DNA of 64,000 nucleotides, taken from Pectinophora gossypiella. Its lineage: Eukaryota; Arthropoda; Insecta; Lepidoptera; Gelechiidae. This document shows, piece by piece, positions 1-12,204 of this stretch. The notes under the pieces were generated by a model that made no database searches, was not told the origin of the DNA, and saw only the letters and a program-made list of their open reading frames with translations. The stretch is taken from NCBI RefSeq assembly GCF_024362695.1, contig NW_026063270.1:230197-294196 (forward strand), read 5' to 3'. Each line of letters begins with the position of its first letter. Positions within the stretch are counted from its first letter, which is position 1. The position numbers were made by a program, and so were the translations under genes.

Positions 1-3000
1 TGAGGTAGCAGGCCGTAAACCATAAAGGTTCACCCTGTGTAACTTCAGATTGGTTTTCGAATAGAATCCTCAGAGGAATTCTAACTACAATAAAACACAG
101 CAAGATTACAATCCAACCTGGACCAACAGTCTAGGTTCATAATATAAGGTAAAATCTAAATCCATGAGGTTACCTCTAAAACAAGGATACCTCATTCTGC
201 ATACTGATCTCCCCATCTCCAAGCAATAATTATATTACCTCGAAATGTGGATCCCAACACACAGAACTACAAGCAGAACATTCTTGTCCAGTCTATGCGG
301 CAATATGTACAATTTTCATTGTAAACATTGACACACAGTCCAAACATAACCAATAAGAAAAATAAAGTCCAGTCAGAATATCGCAAGCAGTCATTCCCTA
401 CACGTCAGTAAAGTGTCAGTCAAAAAGTTAAATAGATAAACATACATAAACTACATATAATAACATAAATAATAACAAAACACAAACAAAGGTAAACAAT
501 CACAAGCAGCACATGGTCCCTACGTTCGCAAGCTTCCCTACACACTTTTGACACATCCTACTCCTATCGGGCCCTAACTTTAGCGTAAAATTGTACCTGT
601 CGTCTGAGATCTGATGATCTCAGACCTGTTTCCAACGATGCCTGAAAGAAAAGGTAATTAGTACACCACACTTCCTAGTTTAAACCTATCAAGGTCCCTA
701 CAGCGCACTCCGCGGACTTTTGTCGGACAAAACCTACAAATTTCACGTAATCTACGCACGGAAGCTAATTCTAATCCCTATTCTAACGCGGTAGAAGATC
801 AGCTACACCACGGGAGGTTCGAATAGCTGATTAAAGAGCAAATTTACATATTTTGACAAAATAATAATCGCGCACTGTAATCCTGAGCTACGGAGCTCTA
901 AAAGTCGCGACAGCTGGTAATCCAGCAGAACGGATCCCTAACAACTTACAGAATAGCTAGTCCGACTTGAAATCCCTAAACCGGCAGCACCTCCTGCTGT
1001 TCTTGCTCCGAGCGAAGTTTTCCCAAAAAATCGTGCAAAACCCCTTTTATACCCGTTATGCTCCCTCTCATCTATCAGGCAATCGCGATATTGCTACCAC
1101 TAGCGCCTCAAAAACATCCAAATGACATTTACCCGACATTGACAATCGAGGTATTTATTGAAAATCTCATACTTCCTATTGACATAAAAATATTCATTTA
1201 ATTTTATTTTTATTCTTAAGTAGACTATAATACTAATGATGTTATTTATTTAATCAAATTCTATTTAATTTATCAAATCAGAACTGCAGAATTTTAGATA
1301 AAAAATATATCCAATTTGTAGAATTTCTAAAAAGCCAAACACTTGCTCGACCATTTGCCTGACGTTTCTCGCACACATCTGCAATTTACATAATCTACAC
1401 AAACCAAGCTCCTCAACCTTATTGGCTGTTTCTCTGTGTACGCGAAAAGTGGCGTGACTTCTGGATTGTTCTATTTTAGGGTCTAAAACGCGTACAATAC
1501 AACACCTTGTCAACAATCCAAAAACGGTTCCGTTTTTGGAGACAAAAACCATGAATAATACCTAAATTCCTCTATATCTCTTAAACTGTGACAATTAGGT
1601 AGCTGAAACTTTCAAAAACAATGCATCTCCATTGCCGTCACAACTACAAATTCAAAGAAACACAATAAATCAAACATTTAAAAAGATCCCCCACTCTACA
1701 AACCCGATCCTCCAATGCATGTTTTGGCTTGTCATTAACAACGACAACATACTAGCAATATAAAATTCACGATCAATTCACGTTCATGTTTTTGTTCACT
1801 AAATGTTCTTTCAATTGTAGGCACGGAACCCCTCAAAATAATGCGATTCACACTTGGCATTATTTTAGTTTTACTTTTTTTTCCATGATTTTTTCAATTT
1901 TCGCGAATTACAGTTCTAAAAAATTAGAATAATATTTTAAACGATAGGTACGAACTTCGTATGCTTTATAAATCAATTTCAACAAGAAATACTACGTAAT
2001 ATAGCTATTATTTTCAATTTTGTAAAATATACCAGCTCAAAACTCTTCATTCATATATTTTTACATCGACACCCTTTTGGTGCTTGCTACTCCCGCGAAA
2101 ATTCAAACTATCCTAATGTCTATTTTTGTATTTTAAATAATTTTATTCCATAAATTCGTACATATTCTTTCAAAATAACATCCCTATCTCGAATCCTAAT
2201 TAACAAACTCTAAAATTTCGTATACCTTTTTATAATCTATGTATTCCTGTGACGTAAACTGAACATATCCTTCATTCATTCTCACAGTTAAACAAAACAC
2301 TTGAATCAAGTAGTGTGGTTTGTATTGTTTGGACAATTAGTGTACTTTTTGTGTTAAATATAATTATGAAACCTTTCAGATCGTGTTTAATACGACTACA
2401 GAATAGTGGGAAACATAATGGAAGGAAGACAAAATAAGATGCAACGTACGGGTTTTAGCTACAATAATTAGTAAGATTGAAGACTTCTTGACGATGTTTA
2501 TAATGTATCCTATAAAATATTCACTCGCCAGGTAAGAAATTAATAAATACCTTTTGTATTCGTTAAGTATTTTATAGAGAAATTCGTAGTGCAAAAAGTC
2601 ACTGTTTCAACCATTTGTTCCAATTTTTCTTATGATAATTTCAACTATCAAACAGCAATCAAGCAAAATTTTATTACTTAACTCCATGTGTGGGGAGATA
2701 GTTCTTATCAAGACTACAAGAATTATTTGAATCTGTTTAGGATTTATTGAGATATTAACAGATGAAATTTTTCAAATATTCCTTAGATTCCTACACATGC
2801 TCAGTCACTAACAACCTTGTTTTATTGATGAGTAATATAATAATTAGTAAATTACATACCTACCAGACATGAAATCAACCAATAGTTTCTGGACTGATAA
2901 ATAAAATATAAAGTTATTAGCAAAACGGTTTCGGTTAAAACTGGCTTTCATGATGAGATTTGATCTCCCTTCATATTGTTTTGAGAATAAGAATGAATCC

Positions 3001-4145
3001 TACTCCTATTGTACTTACATGTTTTTATTAGTTTATTAGAGTCCTGTGAATCACAAATAATACCTGTAGAAACAATAAGCAAATGCAAGTCATTGTCTTA
3101 GTAGGTACTAGACAGTGGTTATGCTCACACATAGAATTTACCCCTAATTTCAGTTTGAATTACTTTCAGAATCGTCCAAAGATCCAGGAGGGACAGATAT
3201 CTACTCCAAACCTGGAATCTGTTGCAGAATATTAAAGAAAATTATGGGAAAACAAATTTGAATGACGGACAGATTTAGCAAGATGAAAGATTTAAGCCTA
3301 CAAGCATGCTACTGTTTCTCACATCAAAGGTACATTGTTAATTATGAACATCAATAGTAAATAAAGCAGTTTTGGAGAAAAGTAGTATGTTTCATTAATA
3401 ATACCCTGGTTGATTATTTTTATTGATAACGTACAGCTCCATCTATTGGCAAGCTATGGTACTACAATGACTTCTAGCTATCAAGCTGCCTAGAATTGAA
3501 GTCCTGCTTTTCACAAATGTCAGTCCTTTTCCCACTCCATCTATGTACGAGTAGACGCACTTATCCAAATCTATTCTCTAATAGATGGCGTTAAATTTAT
3601 AAGTTAATAAAAATAGTTGGCTTATAAAAAACATTAGATTCAAATTAAGAAATAAGTAGTTTCGTAATGGTATACATAAACATAAACAGCCTATATACGT
3701 CCCACTGCTGGGCACAGACATACATAATGGTATAATCACTAGAATATCATTATCACTTCCATATTGGTTTGTAGATACATACATACATAAACTCACGCCC
3801 ACCTCCCACCAGGGCAAGCAGAGACCACTGAATTCCATTTGTTTGTAGGTCTATGAAATTATTAAGCCTAAAGGTGAAACAAAGCCTACATGTTTCTCAA
3901 AGTTCCAATTATGGTTTTTCCCTGTCTAAAGTCTTAAAATTAAAAGAATATTATAATAATAAAAATATAAATTCAAAAAGATGAAAATAATAAATAAATG
4001 TCGAAAAAATATTTCACCTTTTAGTTACTGTTAAGTACTAACTTTTAGACAAATATTTGAACACATTATTGATGTACATTAAAGTTTATTGAAAATAAAC
4101 TAGATGACTCCAACCGCGACGATTATTGTGGTGCGTTCTGTTACA
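1..4145 (-). repeat. 3' LTR (inner part; outer part lies outside the window)
   Basis: This is a direct copy of 14753-18897 with the same length. I saw only two substitutions between the copies (near 577/15329 and 2347/17099). In sense orientation the LTR starts TGTAACAGAACGCACC at 4145, just after the polypurine tract. It is noncoding. The short frames here, for example 1265-1552, occur in both copies and show nothing recognisable. Confidence 0.9.
3662..3842. repeat. Lepidoptera-common interspersed repeat fragments inside the 3' LTR
   Basis: Two short blocks, one reading acgtcccactgctgggcaca and one reading acatacataaactcacgcc, resemble fragments I know as very widespread in lepidopteran genomes. 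The same pair is in the other LTR at 18414-18594. They therefore entered the LTR before this transposition and travel with it. The family name is not assigned. Confidence 0.55.
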
Positions 4146-4156
4146 ATCGCCCCCTA
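4146..4156 (-). promoter_or_regulatory. Polypurine tract for plus-strand priming
   Basis: The sense strand reads TAGGGGGCGAT directly before the LTR start TGTAAC. A G-rich purine run abutting the 3' LTR is the expected primer of second-strand synthesis. It fixes both the element orientation and the outer LTR boundary. Confidence 0.8.
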
Positions 4157-5038
4157 AATTATTACGTAGTTTATCGTAGTGATAATTTATAAAAAATAAA
4201 AGAAACACCACAATAACCTAGCCTTAAATAAATAAAGCAAACCTTTATATTACTATAAAGCAAATCTTTATATTACTATAATAAGATTTCCAACATCTTA
4301 TTAAACCTTTATTCAATCTTATATACAATGACAATTTATCTAATTTCCCCCCAGGAATGACCGCCCAACTCCCCTCCAGCTACATCTATCTCAGCGAATA
4401 AGTTCAAGATCTCAATGATCATCTTGTTAAAATTACTGAAGAAAGAAAATTTAGTTAAGTAGGTAGTTCATCAGAGGTAATTTAGTGACTCTAAAATGCT
4501 CTGATAGATGCAACTGAGTCACTCCCCTGACCCAACGGATCCCCAAAACTTTTATTAAACATAATTTACAGCAACCAATACTATCAAATAGCAAAGCCAT
4601 CAATATACGGTTTGGTTACTGTAACAAGTACAAAAAAATTTTAGTTGTAACTCTTTAATTTATATAAACCAAGTATCGTGATAAAATCACATGAATTTGT
4701 TTCATACCTTATTAAATCCTTTATATCAAGGTAAGAAAATTACCTTCTAATTTCTGTTAAAGAAATAAAACTCAAAAAAACTATATTTCTGGCGTAACCA
4801 CAATTATATAAAGAAAAAAAATGTAAGTAATTATAAAGTTCAAATGAAAGTAATCTAAGTGTGATCTGAAATCAAAATTTCTACACAATAATAAAACTAT
4901 CAAAATGTTAAAATCAATGAAGTTACACTTTTATCATTTAATGATACGCTGAAAAGTACGTAATTTAGAAAAAAAAACACATACAAATAATTAAATGGAA
5001 AGTAAGTAATATAAAAATATGTACAACCTATTCTTATC
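4157..5038 (-). other. Untranslated stretch between pol and 3' LTR
   Basis: About 880 bp of AT-rich sequence without a usable frame. No envelope-like gene is present, so the element is a retrotransposon and not an errantivirus-type element. Confidence 0.7.
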
Positions 5039-8000
5039 CTATTTATAGTATTTATTCAAATGTATAGTATTAAAATTCCCTCTGATCTCTCCAGTAATAG
5101 GATTTATTAAGGTATATACATTTGGAAATGGCACAGCGGCAACTATGTATGGTCCCTCATACAAAAGTTCGAATTTCTTGGTCAACTTCTTTTCAGCAAC
5201 AGACTTATTTACTTTCCTAATTTTTACATAATCACCTATCTGAAATTCAATTAAACGATGTGACTTGTTGAATCTGGCTTGACGTTTAACACTATTATTT
5301 TTCAAATTCTCTATAACTTGTTCCCTAACTACATCGATATCCTTTGTTTTAACTAGATGCGGTAAACAATTATCAAAAGACATACTGTTACAAGTACCAT
5401 ACAAAATTTCGTTTGGAGTAAAACCGGTACTCTCATGATAAGTATTATTATACAAAGTCTCTATTTTATTCAAGATAGTAGCCCAACCTTTATGATTACT
5501 ATGACAATAAGTCCTGAATAATCGCCCTAACTCTTTATTTACTCGTTCAGTAGTGTTTGGCCTAGGATTACGAACAGTTGTATAAATTGGTTTGACACCA
5601 ATATCTCTTAACGCGTTTTTCCAACCATCACAACTAAATTGACTGCCATTATCAGTCATTACAACTTTAGGCTTGATGATTCTAGCAAATTGTTTTAATT
5701 TGGAAACAACAGCACGTGAAGAAGCGTATTTCAAATCGTAAAGTTTAACGAATTTACTGAAAGAGTCCTGTATCACTAAAATGTATGCTACGCCAAACCT
5801 TCCCTTGGGTAACGGACCATACAAGTCTGCCATTACCAAATCTCCTATTTGTTTTGTTACTATCGATTTACATTCACCAACATATTTAATGTTGTCGCTC
5901 TTGGATACCTGGCAAAGATGACAACTTCTCAAAATAGCCTTAACTTCTCTACTCATTCTAAACCAATAGAACCGATCCTTCAAATACTTTAAAGTTTTAT
6001 ACGCCCCCGAATGTCCCATTTCCTCATGGACCTGTGTGACGACACTACGCCTTAATTCTGTCGGTAAATAAACTACCTGCTTATTACAATCAACATTAAA
6101 ATATACTACATTATTTTTAATACAACAACGCTGTGCAATCTTTGCCAGTTTACCCTTACAATGTTGAGTATTAGAACTATTTACAATATTTACAATTGAT
6201 TTTACTTCGCTATCTTTTGATTGAAATAGAGAAATATTTTTCAAATTAACCATTAGTTCCTTATTTTTGCTGCTCTCCATATAATGAATCTCAGGACAAA
6301 ATACCTTATCTTCCTGTATCAATACTGTATCGGATGGAAACCTAGACAATACGTCAACAGCGACATTATCCTTCCCTTTTACGTGCTCGATAATGTAATC
6401 AAACTGCTCAAGATAGAGTATCCAACGAATAATCCTGCTATTGTACAATTTCCAAGTTCTCACAAAAGTAAGAGCCTTATGATCCGTCCTAATAATTAAC
6501 TTAGCTCCTCTCAAGTACGTTTCGAATTTCCTTAAACAATATATGATTGCCCAAAACTCCTGTTCAGTGACAGTCCATCTTAATTCAGCCCCTTTTAAAG
6601 CTCTACTACAATACCCAAGTATCCTCATGTCTCCATCATCATCTAGCTGGAATAGAACTCCGGCTAACCCTACTCCTGAACTATCAGTCTGCAAATAAAA
6701 CGGTTTAGACATATCTGGATGATGCAACATTATGGTTTTAAGAAAACTATCCTTTAACTTGTTGAAAGCGATCTGGGCTTCTTGCGTCCAAGTCCACGCT
6801 CGATCTTTCCTCAACAACTGGCACAAAGGTTGAATAATACTATTATAATCTGGAATGAAGCGTCTATAATAGTTACAAAGCCCTAAAAATGCTCTTAAAT
6901 GCTTTATTTTTTTAGGAACAGGAAAATTCTTTATGGATTCAACCTTTTCTGGATCTGTTTTAATCCCTTTTGTTGAAATAATGTGACCTAACATTTTAAC
7001 TTCTTTACAAACGAACTTACACTTTTCAATATTACAAGTTAGACCTGCTGATTTTAATTTATTCAAAATGATGTTTATATGTTCCAAATGATCATCTAAG
7101 GTACCTATCGTTAGAATAGCAAGATCATCTAAATAATTAACACAGAACTGTCTAACTTCCGGTCCTAGAATCATATCCATGGCCCTACTGAAACTTCCTA
7201 CTGAGGTCTTAAGTCCTTGTGGAAGAACGTTGTACATATAAGATTTTCCATTAAAAGTGAAGCCTGTATACTTTTTACTATCTTCAGAAATCGGAATTTG
7301 GAAATACGCGTTATTTAAATCTATTATGCTTATATAATTTACACCATGAAAGGAATTAAGAACATCTATCTGCATTGGAGGTGCTTCTGATTCAGATATC
7401 ATATGCTTATTTATTTCCCTAGCATCCAGTAGTACTCTTAGCGAACCATCTGGCTTTACGGTAAACGTCAATGGACTACTGTACGGAGTAGATCCCCTAG
7501 ATATTATTCCCATATCTACCATCTCCGCTAATTTTTCCTCCATTCGCGACCTGTATGAATAAGGAATTGGATACGAACGCTTGATAACAGGGGTGTGATC
7601 AGACATTTTTATTACATGTTCATAACAGTTCGCTCTACCTAACTTCTTAGTGAAAACTTCATCATGATTGCTTAAAACTTGTTTAAGTCTACTTAGTTCA
7701 ATTTCCTCTAACGGAACACCTGTCTTGATTTCCTGCAGATATTTTTGAAAAGTCTGATCACTGTTAACCTTACTTATTTCACAAATGCCCTGGCCCTGAA
7801 ATATATACTCAATAAATGGTATTAGCGTTTCACGTCCGTTTATACTAATGACCAATCCTATGAATGGCTTTTTCAATTGGATACTAGTCTGATTTAAAGT
7901 TAGCCAATCAAACCCGAGTATTACTGAATGTATCAAGTGTGGAACTATTAGAAAACTAACTTCAATTTCAATACTTCCGAATCTAACAGGTAACAAAACC

Positions 8001-8536
8001 ATTTGTTGTATCTTCGTACTCTTTTGGCCTACCGCGCCGCGAATTTGTATAGGTTTAATAGGCAACATCGTTAATTTATTACCGATTTGACTATGCAAAG
8101 ATTCCCAAAATGCTTCTGAAATACAAGTAATATCACTTCCGGTGTCAACAAGGCATACTACTTTCTGATTAAATATCTCAATTTCGATTTGTGATTTAAT
8201 AATCTCTAGCCTATCCGTTGTAATCTTGTCTTCCTCATCGAATAAAGAAGATACCGTTTCAGTGTTAGTTACTGTACTTCTATCAATTTCCGATTGATCC
8301 TTCAATGCATCTACAACCTGTAATTTCAGTTTATCTAAATTTACTATACTAATACCCGAACCAAAACCTGCTGTATTGGTTTGTCCACTTAAAATTATAG
8401 GTTTACGCAATCCTGTATCGTGAATGCCTAATGTTTGTCCAGGTTCCCATCCGAATCCCAGCATGATATTTAACGCTACAGGAGCTAAATGTGCCCCTTT
8501 CCTAGTTGATGCAGCAGGGCGTTCTACATCAACCAA
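5039..8536 (-). CDS. pol: Pol polyprotein: G-patch-like, protease, RT, RNase H, integrase
   Basis: A frame of about 1165 residues. A G-patch-like segment (LGFGWEPGQTLG, residues 25-47) comes first. Then follow an aspartic protease with DTGS at 131-134, reverse transcriptase with the first Asp at 406 and YLDD at 468-471, RNase H (D618, E658, D685, D728), an integrase zinc finger H837-H842-C872-C875, and the catalytic triad D904, D962, E997 with the classic 34-residue gap. All key residues are present and no stop interrupts the frame. No ATG is suitably placed: the first listed codon is TTG, three bases beyond the gag stop. The frame is -1 relative to gag, so the protein is most likely made as Gag-Pol by frameshifting at 8551-8542. 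It copies element RNA and integrates the cDNA. Order and motifs are seen in the sequence; activity is inferred. Confidence 0.95.
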   Translation of the reverse strand: MVDVERPAASTRKGAHLAPVALNIMLGFGWEPGQTLGIHDTGLRKPIILSGQTNTAGFGSGISIVNLDKLKLQVVDALKDQSEIDRSTVTNTETVSSLFDEEDKITTDRLEIIKSQIEIEIFNQKVVCLVDTGSDITCISEAFWESLHSQIGNKLTMLPIKPIQIRGAVGQKSTKIQQMVLLPVRFGSIEIEVSFLIVPHLIHSVILGFDWLTLNQTSIQLKKPFIGLVISINGRETLIPFIEYIFQGQGICEISKVNSDQTFQKYLQEIKTGVPLEEIELSRLKQVLSNHDEVFTKKLGRANCYEHVIKMSDHTPVIKRSYPIPYSYRSRMEEKLAEMVDMGIISRGSTPYSSPLTFTVKPDGSLRVLLDAREINKHMISESEAPPMQIDVLNSFHGVNYISIIDLNNAYFQIPISEDSKKYTGFTFNGKSYMYNVLPQGLKTSVGSFSRAMDMILGPEVRQFCVNYLDDLAILTIGTLDDHLEHINIILNKLKSAGLTCNIEKCKFVCKEVKMLGHIISTKGIKTDPEKVESIKNFPVPKKIKHLRAFLGLCNYYRRFIPDYNSIIQPLCQLLRKDRAWTWTQEAQIAFNKLKDSFLKTIMLHHPDMSKPFYLQTDSSGVGLAGVLFQLDDDGDMRILGYCSRALKGAELRWTVTEQEFWAIIYCLRKFETYLRGAKLIIRTDHKALTFVRTWKLYNSRIIRWILYLEQFDYIIEHVKGKDNVAVDVLSRFPSDTVLIQEDKVFCPEIHYMESSKNKELMVNLKNISLFQSKDSEVKSIVNIVNSSNTQHCKGKLAKIAQRCCIKNNVVYFNVDCNKQVVYLPTELRRSVVTQVHEEMGHSGAYKTLKYLKDRFYWFRMSREVKAILRSCHLCQVSKSDNIKYVGECKSIVTKQIGDLVMADLYGPLPKGRFGVAYILVIQDSFSKFVKLYDLKYASSRAVVSKLKQFARIIKPKVVMTDNGSQFSCDGWKNALRDIGVKPIYTTVRNPRPNTTERVNKELGRLFRTYCHSNHKGWATILNKIETLYNNTYHESTGFTPNEILYGTCNSMSFDNCLPHLVKTKDIDVVREQVIENLKNNSVKRQARFNKSHRLIEFQIGDYVKIRKVNKSVAEKKLTKKFELLYEGPYIVAAVPFPNVYTLINPITGEIRGNFNTIHLNKYYK

Positions 8537-8551
8537 ATCTAGTTTAAATTT
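8505..8551 (-). promoter_or_regulatory. -1 ribosomal frameshift signal joining gag and pol
   Basis: The last gag codons before the TAG stop read C AAA TTT AAA C. This overlaps two canonical slippery heptamers, A AAT TTA and T TTA AAC, both in the gag frame. Pol is in the -1 frame. Eight bases (8541-8534) separate the slip site from a 7-bp perfect stem, GTTGATG (8533-8527) with CATCAAC (8511-8505). The loop contains GCCC, which could pair with GGGC at 8496-8493 to form an H-type pseudoknot. The overlap with the pol frame is short, as a stop closes it about five codons upstream of the slip site. Confidence 0.8.
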
Positions 8552-9606
8552 TGTGAATTATCATTAGTAACAGCAGATTCATTATTTGAAGAAACGTCCA
8601 CAACATCTACAACATTAGCAGATTGTTGAACGGGAGGTTGATTGTTGTATTGCTTCTTCCGATTGAAATTATTCTTGTTACTACGATACTGTTGAGGTGC
8701 TGCAGAATGTTGTTGACGTTCGGTGTGCGGCACATAACTTGGTTGATTGTACTCGTAACTTGGTTGACGATTTAAATTGGTTTGTTTGTTGATGTCATCA
8801 AGCTTCCGCAGGAACTCTGTTGCCTCAAGAATTGATGTGCTTCGGCTCGTGGCCCATGCATACTGAACTTCACTCGGAAAATGATGCATGATGTCGCTGA
8901 TCAGTTGTCTTTCTTGAATTGGATAAGTTAACATCTTGGCTTGTCCGCACAACGTAATGAAATGGCTCAGCATTGTTGATTTAGTACTATCCCAGGTATT
9001 GTGTACTATTTGCCTTCTCAAATTATTTTGTTCAGCCTCTCCCCAATAAGTATCCAGGAAGTCCCTCTTGAAATCTTCTAGTTGAACCCATCTATCCTTG
9101 TATATTCGTGCCCAGTTCCTTGTTTCTCCCTCTAAACATTCTATGATAAGATCGATAACATTCCCTGCGCCTGGTGGAATCTTTTTCAAATACGCCATTA
9201 AATCTTCGATGAATGTCACTGGATGTTTGTTCTTAGAAGGAAATTTCGGCTTCTCAGGTAGGACGTGGCTCATTGGATAGTAAATAGGTGCAACGCTGGA
9301 ATGTGCAATTGGTGTGGAAGGTGTGTAATTGGCAACAGCCTCTTGAGAATGTGGTTCAGATAATTCTGTAGACGATCCCGTTGACGATGTAACTTTTATT
9401 TGTTGTTCAAGTTGTCCGATCTTAGTATTGATTGTGCTCATAGCACGTTGCATCATACGCGAGAAAATCTTGATGGGATTAACTTTCTGCTTTGATAAGG
9501 CAATACTAGGCGTAGCAGCTTCTACCACATTGGTATTTTTGCGCGCTTGGGCAGCTCTGGTCTTCTTAGTTTCTTTTGGCATTGTTATTAATTTATTATT
9601 TACCAC
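8539..9606 (-). CDS. gag: Gag capsid-like protein without zinc knuckle
   Basis: 355 residues from an ATG at 9606 to a TAG at 8539. The middle (about 130-280) has the charged, Trp-containing helical look of the retrotransposon Gag/capsid family, including NWARIYKDRW and FKRDFLDTYWGEAEQNN. The C-terminal third is rich in Gln, Asn, Tyr and basic residues. No CX2CX4HX4C knuckle is present, as the protein has very few cysteines, so RNA binding probably rests on the basic N-terminus and the Gln/Asn-Arg/Lys-rich tail. It should assemble the particle in which reverse transcription takes place. Position directly before pol and the frameshift site supports the call. Confidence 0.9.
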   Translation of the reverse strand: MVNNKLITMPKETKKTRAAQARKNTNVVEAATPSIALSKQKVNPIKIFSRMMQRAMSTINTKIGQLEQQIKVTSSTGSSTELSEPHSQEAVANYTPSTPIAHSSVAPIYYPMSHVLPEKPKFPSKNKHPVTFIEDLMAYLKKIPPGAGNVIDLIIECLEGETRNWARIYKDRWVQLEDFKRDFLDTYWGEAEQNNLRRQIVHNTWDSTKSTMLSHFITLCGQAKMLTYPIQERQLISDIMHHFPSEVQYAWATSRSTSILEATEFLRKLDDINKQTNLNRQPSYEYNQPSYVPHTERQQHSAAPQQYRSNKNNFNRKKQYNNQPPVQQSANVVDVVDVSSNNESAVTNDNSQNLN

Positions 9607-10560
9607 TTTTTAATATTTAGTTTAATGGAATCAAAATGTATGAAAGTAAATTAAAAAAGAAAAAAAAAATGAATCACTGTGGATGATTTCCACTATTAAT
9701 TAACTATTTACAAATGATTCACTATTTACACATAATTACACATTCACTAAAAAAAAAAAAACACTGATAAATGTTCACTATTACACAAAATCACTGTAAC
9801 GTACCTCTGTTACTTAATAATTTGTAATTAAAAAAAAAATCACTTTGCTTTTGTTATAGAAATTCACAGATCAGTTCTTATTTGCAGTTAACTAAATCTC
9901 TGGTCGATCTGAAAACTTAAATGTACTTAATTTCTATTTGTCAATTATTCGACAAACAGAATCAAGTGTAAAAATAATAATATAATAATAGCAATATTTA
10001 AGAATAGGTAAGTATTTTGTTTTTTTTTTTCTATGAATACTACGATCATAATAATATATAAGTATACTCATATAAGTATACAAGTATCATAAAATGTTTC
10101 CTAATTACTTCCCTAAATTTAAAATAAAATAAAATTACTTCTGCCTACTCCCTTAAAAACACAAACGTGGTAAAATTATAAATATGTAAAAGGGAATAAT
10201 AATATACACTAATTATAATATAATAATTAAAACGTAATGGAATACAATTAATTACCTAAAAATTTAAATAAATATAGACATTTAACCACTATTATTTTAA
10301 TTATTTTAAATTAAATTCGTTATTTAAGAAATAAATAAACAAAAGTAATAATCGAATAAAATAAAATATTAAAATAATTTATTAAATCCTATCAAGTTAA
10401 ATCTAAATATAGAGATAATGATTTCAATACAACTAGCGCCATCTATGAGAGAACATTGGAACTAATGGAAGTAGGTCAAGTCAATAACCTAACCTATAAT
10501 CCGGTCAACGACCACTTATCCCTGACCTCGGCAAAGACCTCGACTAATGACCCCCGGTAA

Positions 10561-10725
10561 CAATGACCTTGACCAATAAAACCGATCAATGACCCCGTGT
10601 CAATGACCTGGTATCAATGACCTTGACCCATAAAACCAATCAATGACCCCGTGTCAATGACCCGGTATGAATGACCTTGACCAATAAACCGATCAATGAC
10701 CCCGATCATTGACCCTTCCGATTAT
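10561..10725. repeat. Minisatellite of about 54 bp, roughly three copies
   Basis: The blocks starting near 10561, 10615 and 10669 repeat 'aatgaccttgacc', then 'ataaaacc', then 'atcaatgacccc'. The last copy is degenerate. Further tgacc words flank the block on both sides (about 10490-10740). It lies in the element leader. Confidence 0.7.
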
Positions 10726-12204
10726 TGACCTTGATCAACACTAACCCTAGCTAAATTACCTACCTTGGTCAACAATAACCCTATTTAAATTACCCGCGTA
10801 TCACAACCGCGGTCATCAACACGTTTACGTTAATAAACTAAACATACAATAACAAGCAAATAAAACATTTAAAATCCCTATCTAATTTTAATCTAACTTA
10901 TAAAAAAAATAATAATAATACGATAAAAAAAAACAAAACAATTAAATAATACATATCAACGCACTCTAACGGTGAACAACGGAACTAATAATTTGTCCGT
11001 CGATATGAGACTCTATGCGAAGTCTATCTAATAAAATGTCAAACTAATACTATTACTCGTCACCAGATGGCAGGCAAAATAAAGCATCTATACACGAACC
11101 GATTAATATCGATTTTAGTTTAGATCGATCGATTTTGTTAATTATTTTATTATAAAAGTAAGATAAACCTACATCAAAACGTCACAAATTACATTCTATA
11201 GCCATAGATAAATTGTATCTATGAAAATACTAAATAAACACGCTTATTTAATAAAAAATGTTTGCCTTTGTCAAACTATGAACTTAAAACAAGGCTGTAT
11301 GTAAGATGATCCTTGTCTACGTACTTAGATGAACCAAAAACAAACAAATTTAATGTCAGATTGACAACTGGAGAGATCCATCCGTTGTATTACGATTATT
11401 TCGTCGTGATTATTAAAGAAATCATTGTAAATAAGAAGATTCTACCTAGTAAAAACATATAAAAGATGACACAAGGTAATTATAAAAGTTTGGTTACTTA
11501 AAATAATACGTTATTACATTGGAAAACCTTCACTTGCATCTGGTTCACAACACGCTTACAATGTTATTATATTTTGTTTTCAGTTATGCGCATGTTTCTA
11601 CTTAACCTACAGCTTCGGAATGATAATATAGCCCTGCCTAACTATGCAAGAATGAAACCCTACAATGCTAGCAAGTCAAAATGCCTATCGACCTACTACA
11701 ACCCTAACCCTAGCCATACCTACACAGAAAATATGTAAATAGATACATAGGGCGGGATACCTGCACCATGAGACCTAAGGCAACAGGCGGATAGTGGAAA
11801 GGAGAAGGTATAGGAAGGATTTTCTTACTGCCAATCACACAGACTCATGTGACCGTGGTTAGGCTAAAGGTGTCTTGGCCACAGTAAGAGGATACTGAAA
11901 GTGACACATAGAAAATAATATAAGCATGCACAGTGAAATAAAACAAAAATAATATGGACAAACACAGTGAAATTAAAGTGAAATAATAATAAAATAAAAA
12001 CAAGCAGAATATGAAAACTGTACTTATTATAATATGAAATAATATTAGAATATTGATGATAACCAGTCTCTTATTTATAATAATTGATAATTAAAACATA
12101 AGATTGAACCATTTTAACACAAACTTCACCCCTTTATGATATCAGGGTTGGTAGGTTAGTCTCAGACCCTTACTATTCACAAAAATAGAATGCCCCTTGC
12201 TGGA

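Noticed and set aside
1265..1552. 95-codon minus-strand frame, also at 16017-16304
   Set aside because: It is identical in both LTR copies only because the LTRs are young, with no recognisable domain. A short chance frame in the LTR is the simpler reading.
1..4145. Taking 1-4145 as the complete LTR (TG...CA, 4145 bp)
   Set aside because: The left border equals the window edge. The primer-binding site and the GTTACA end lie at 12592-12613 and not at 14752, where no primer-like sequence was found next to the repeat border.
6284..6499. Small plus-strand frames opposite pol and gag (also 9098-9280, 9428-9613)
   Set aside because: Antisense shadows of the intact pol and gag genes.
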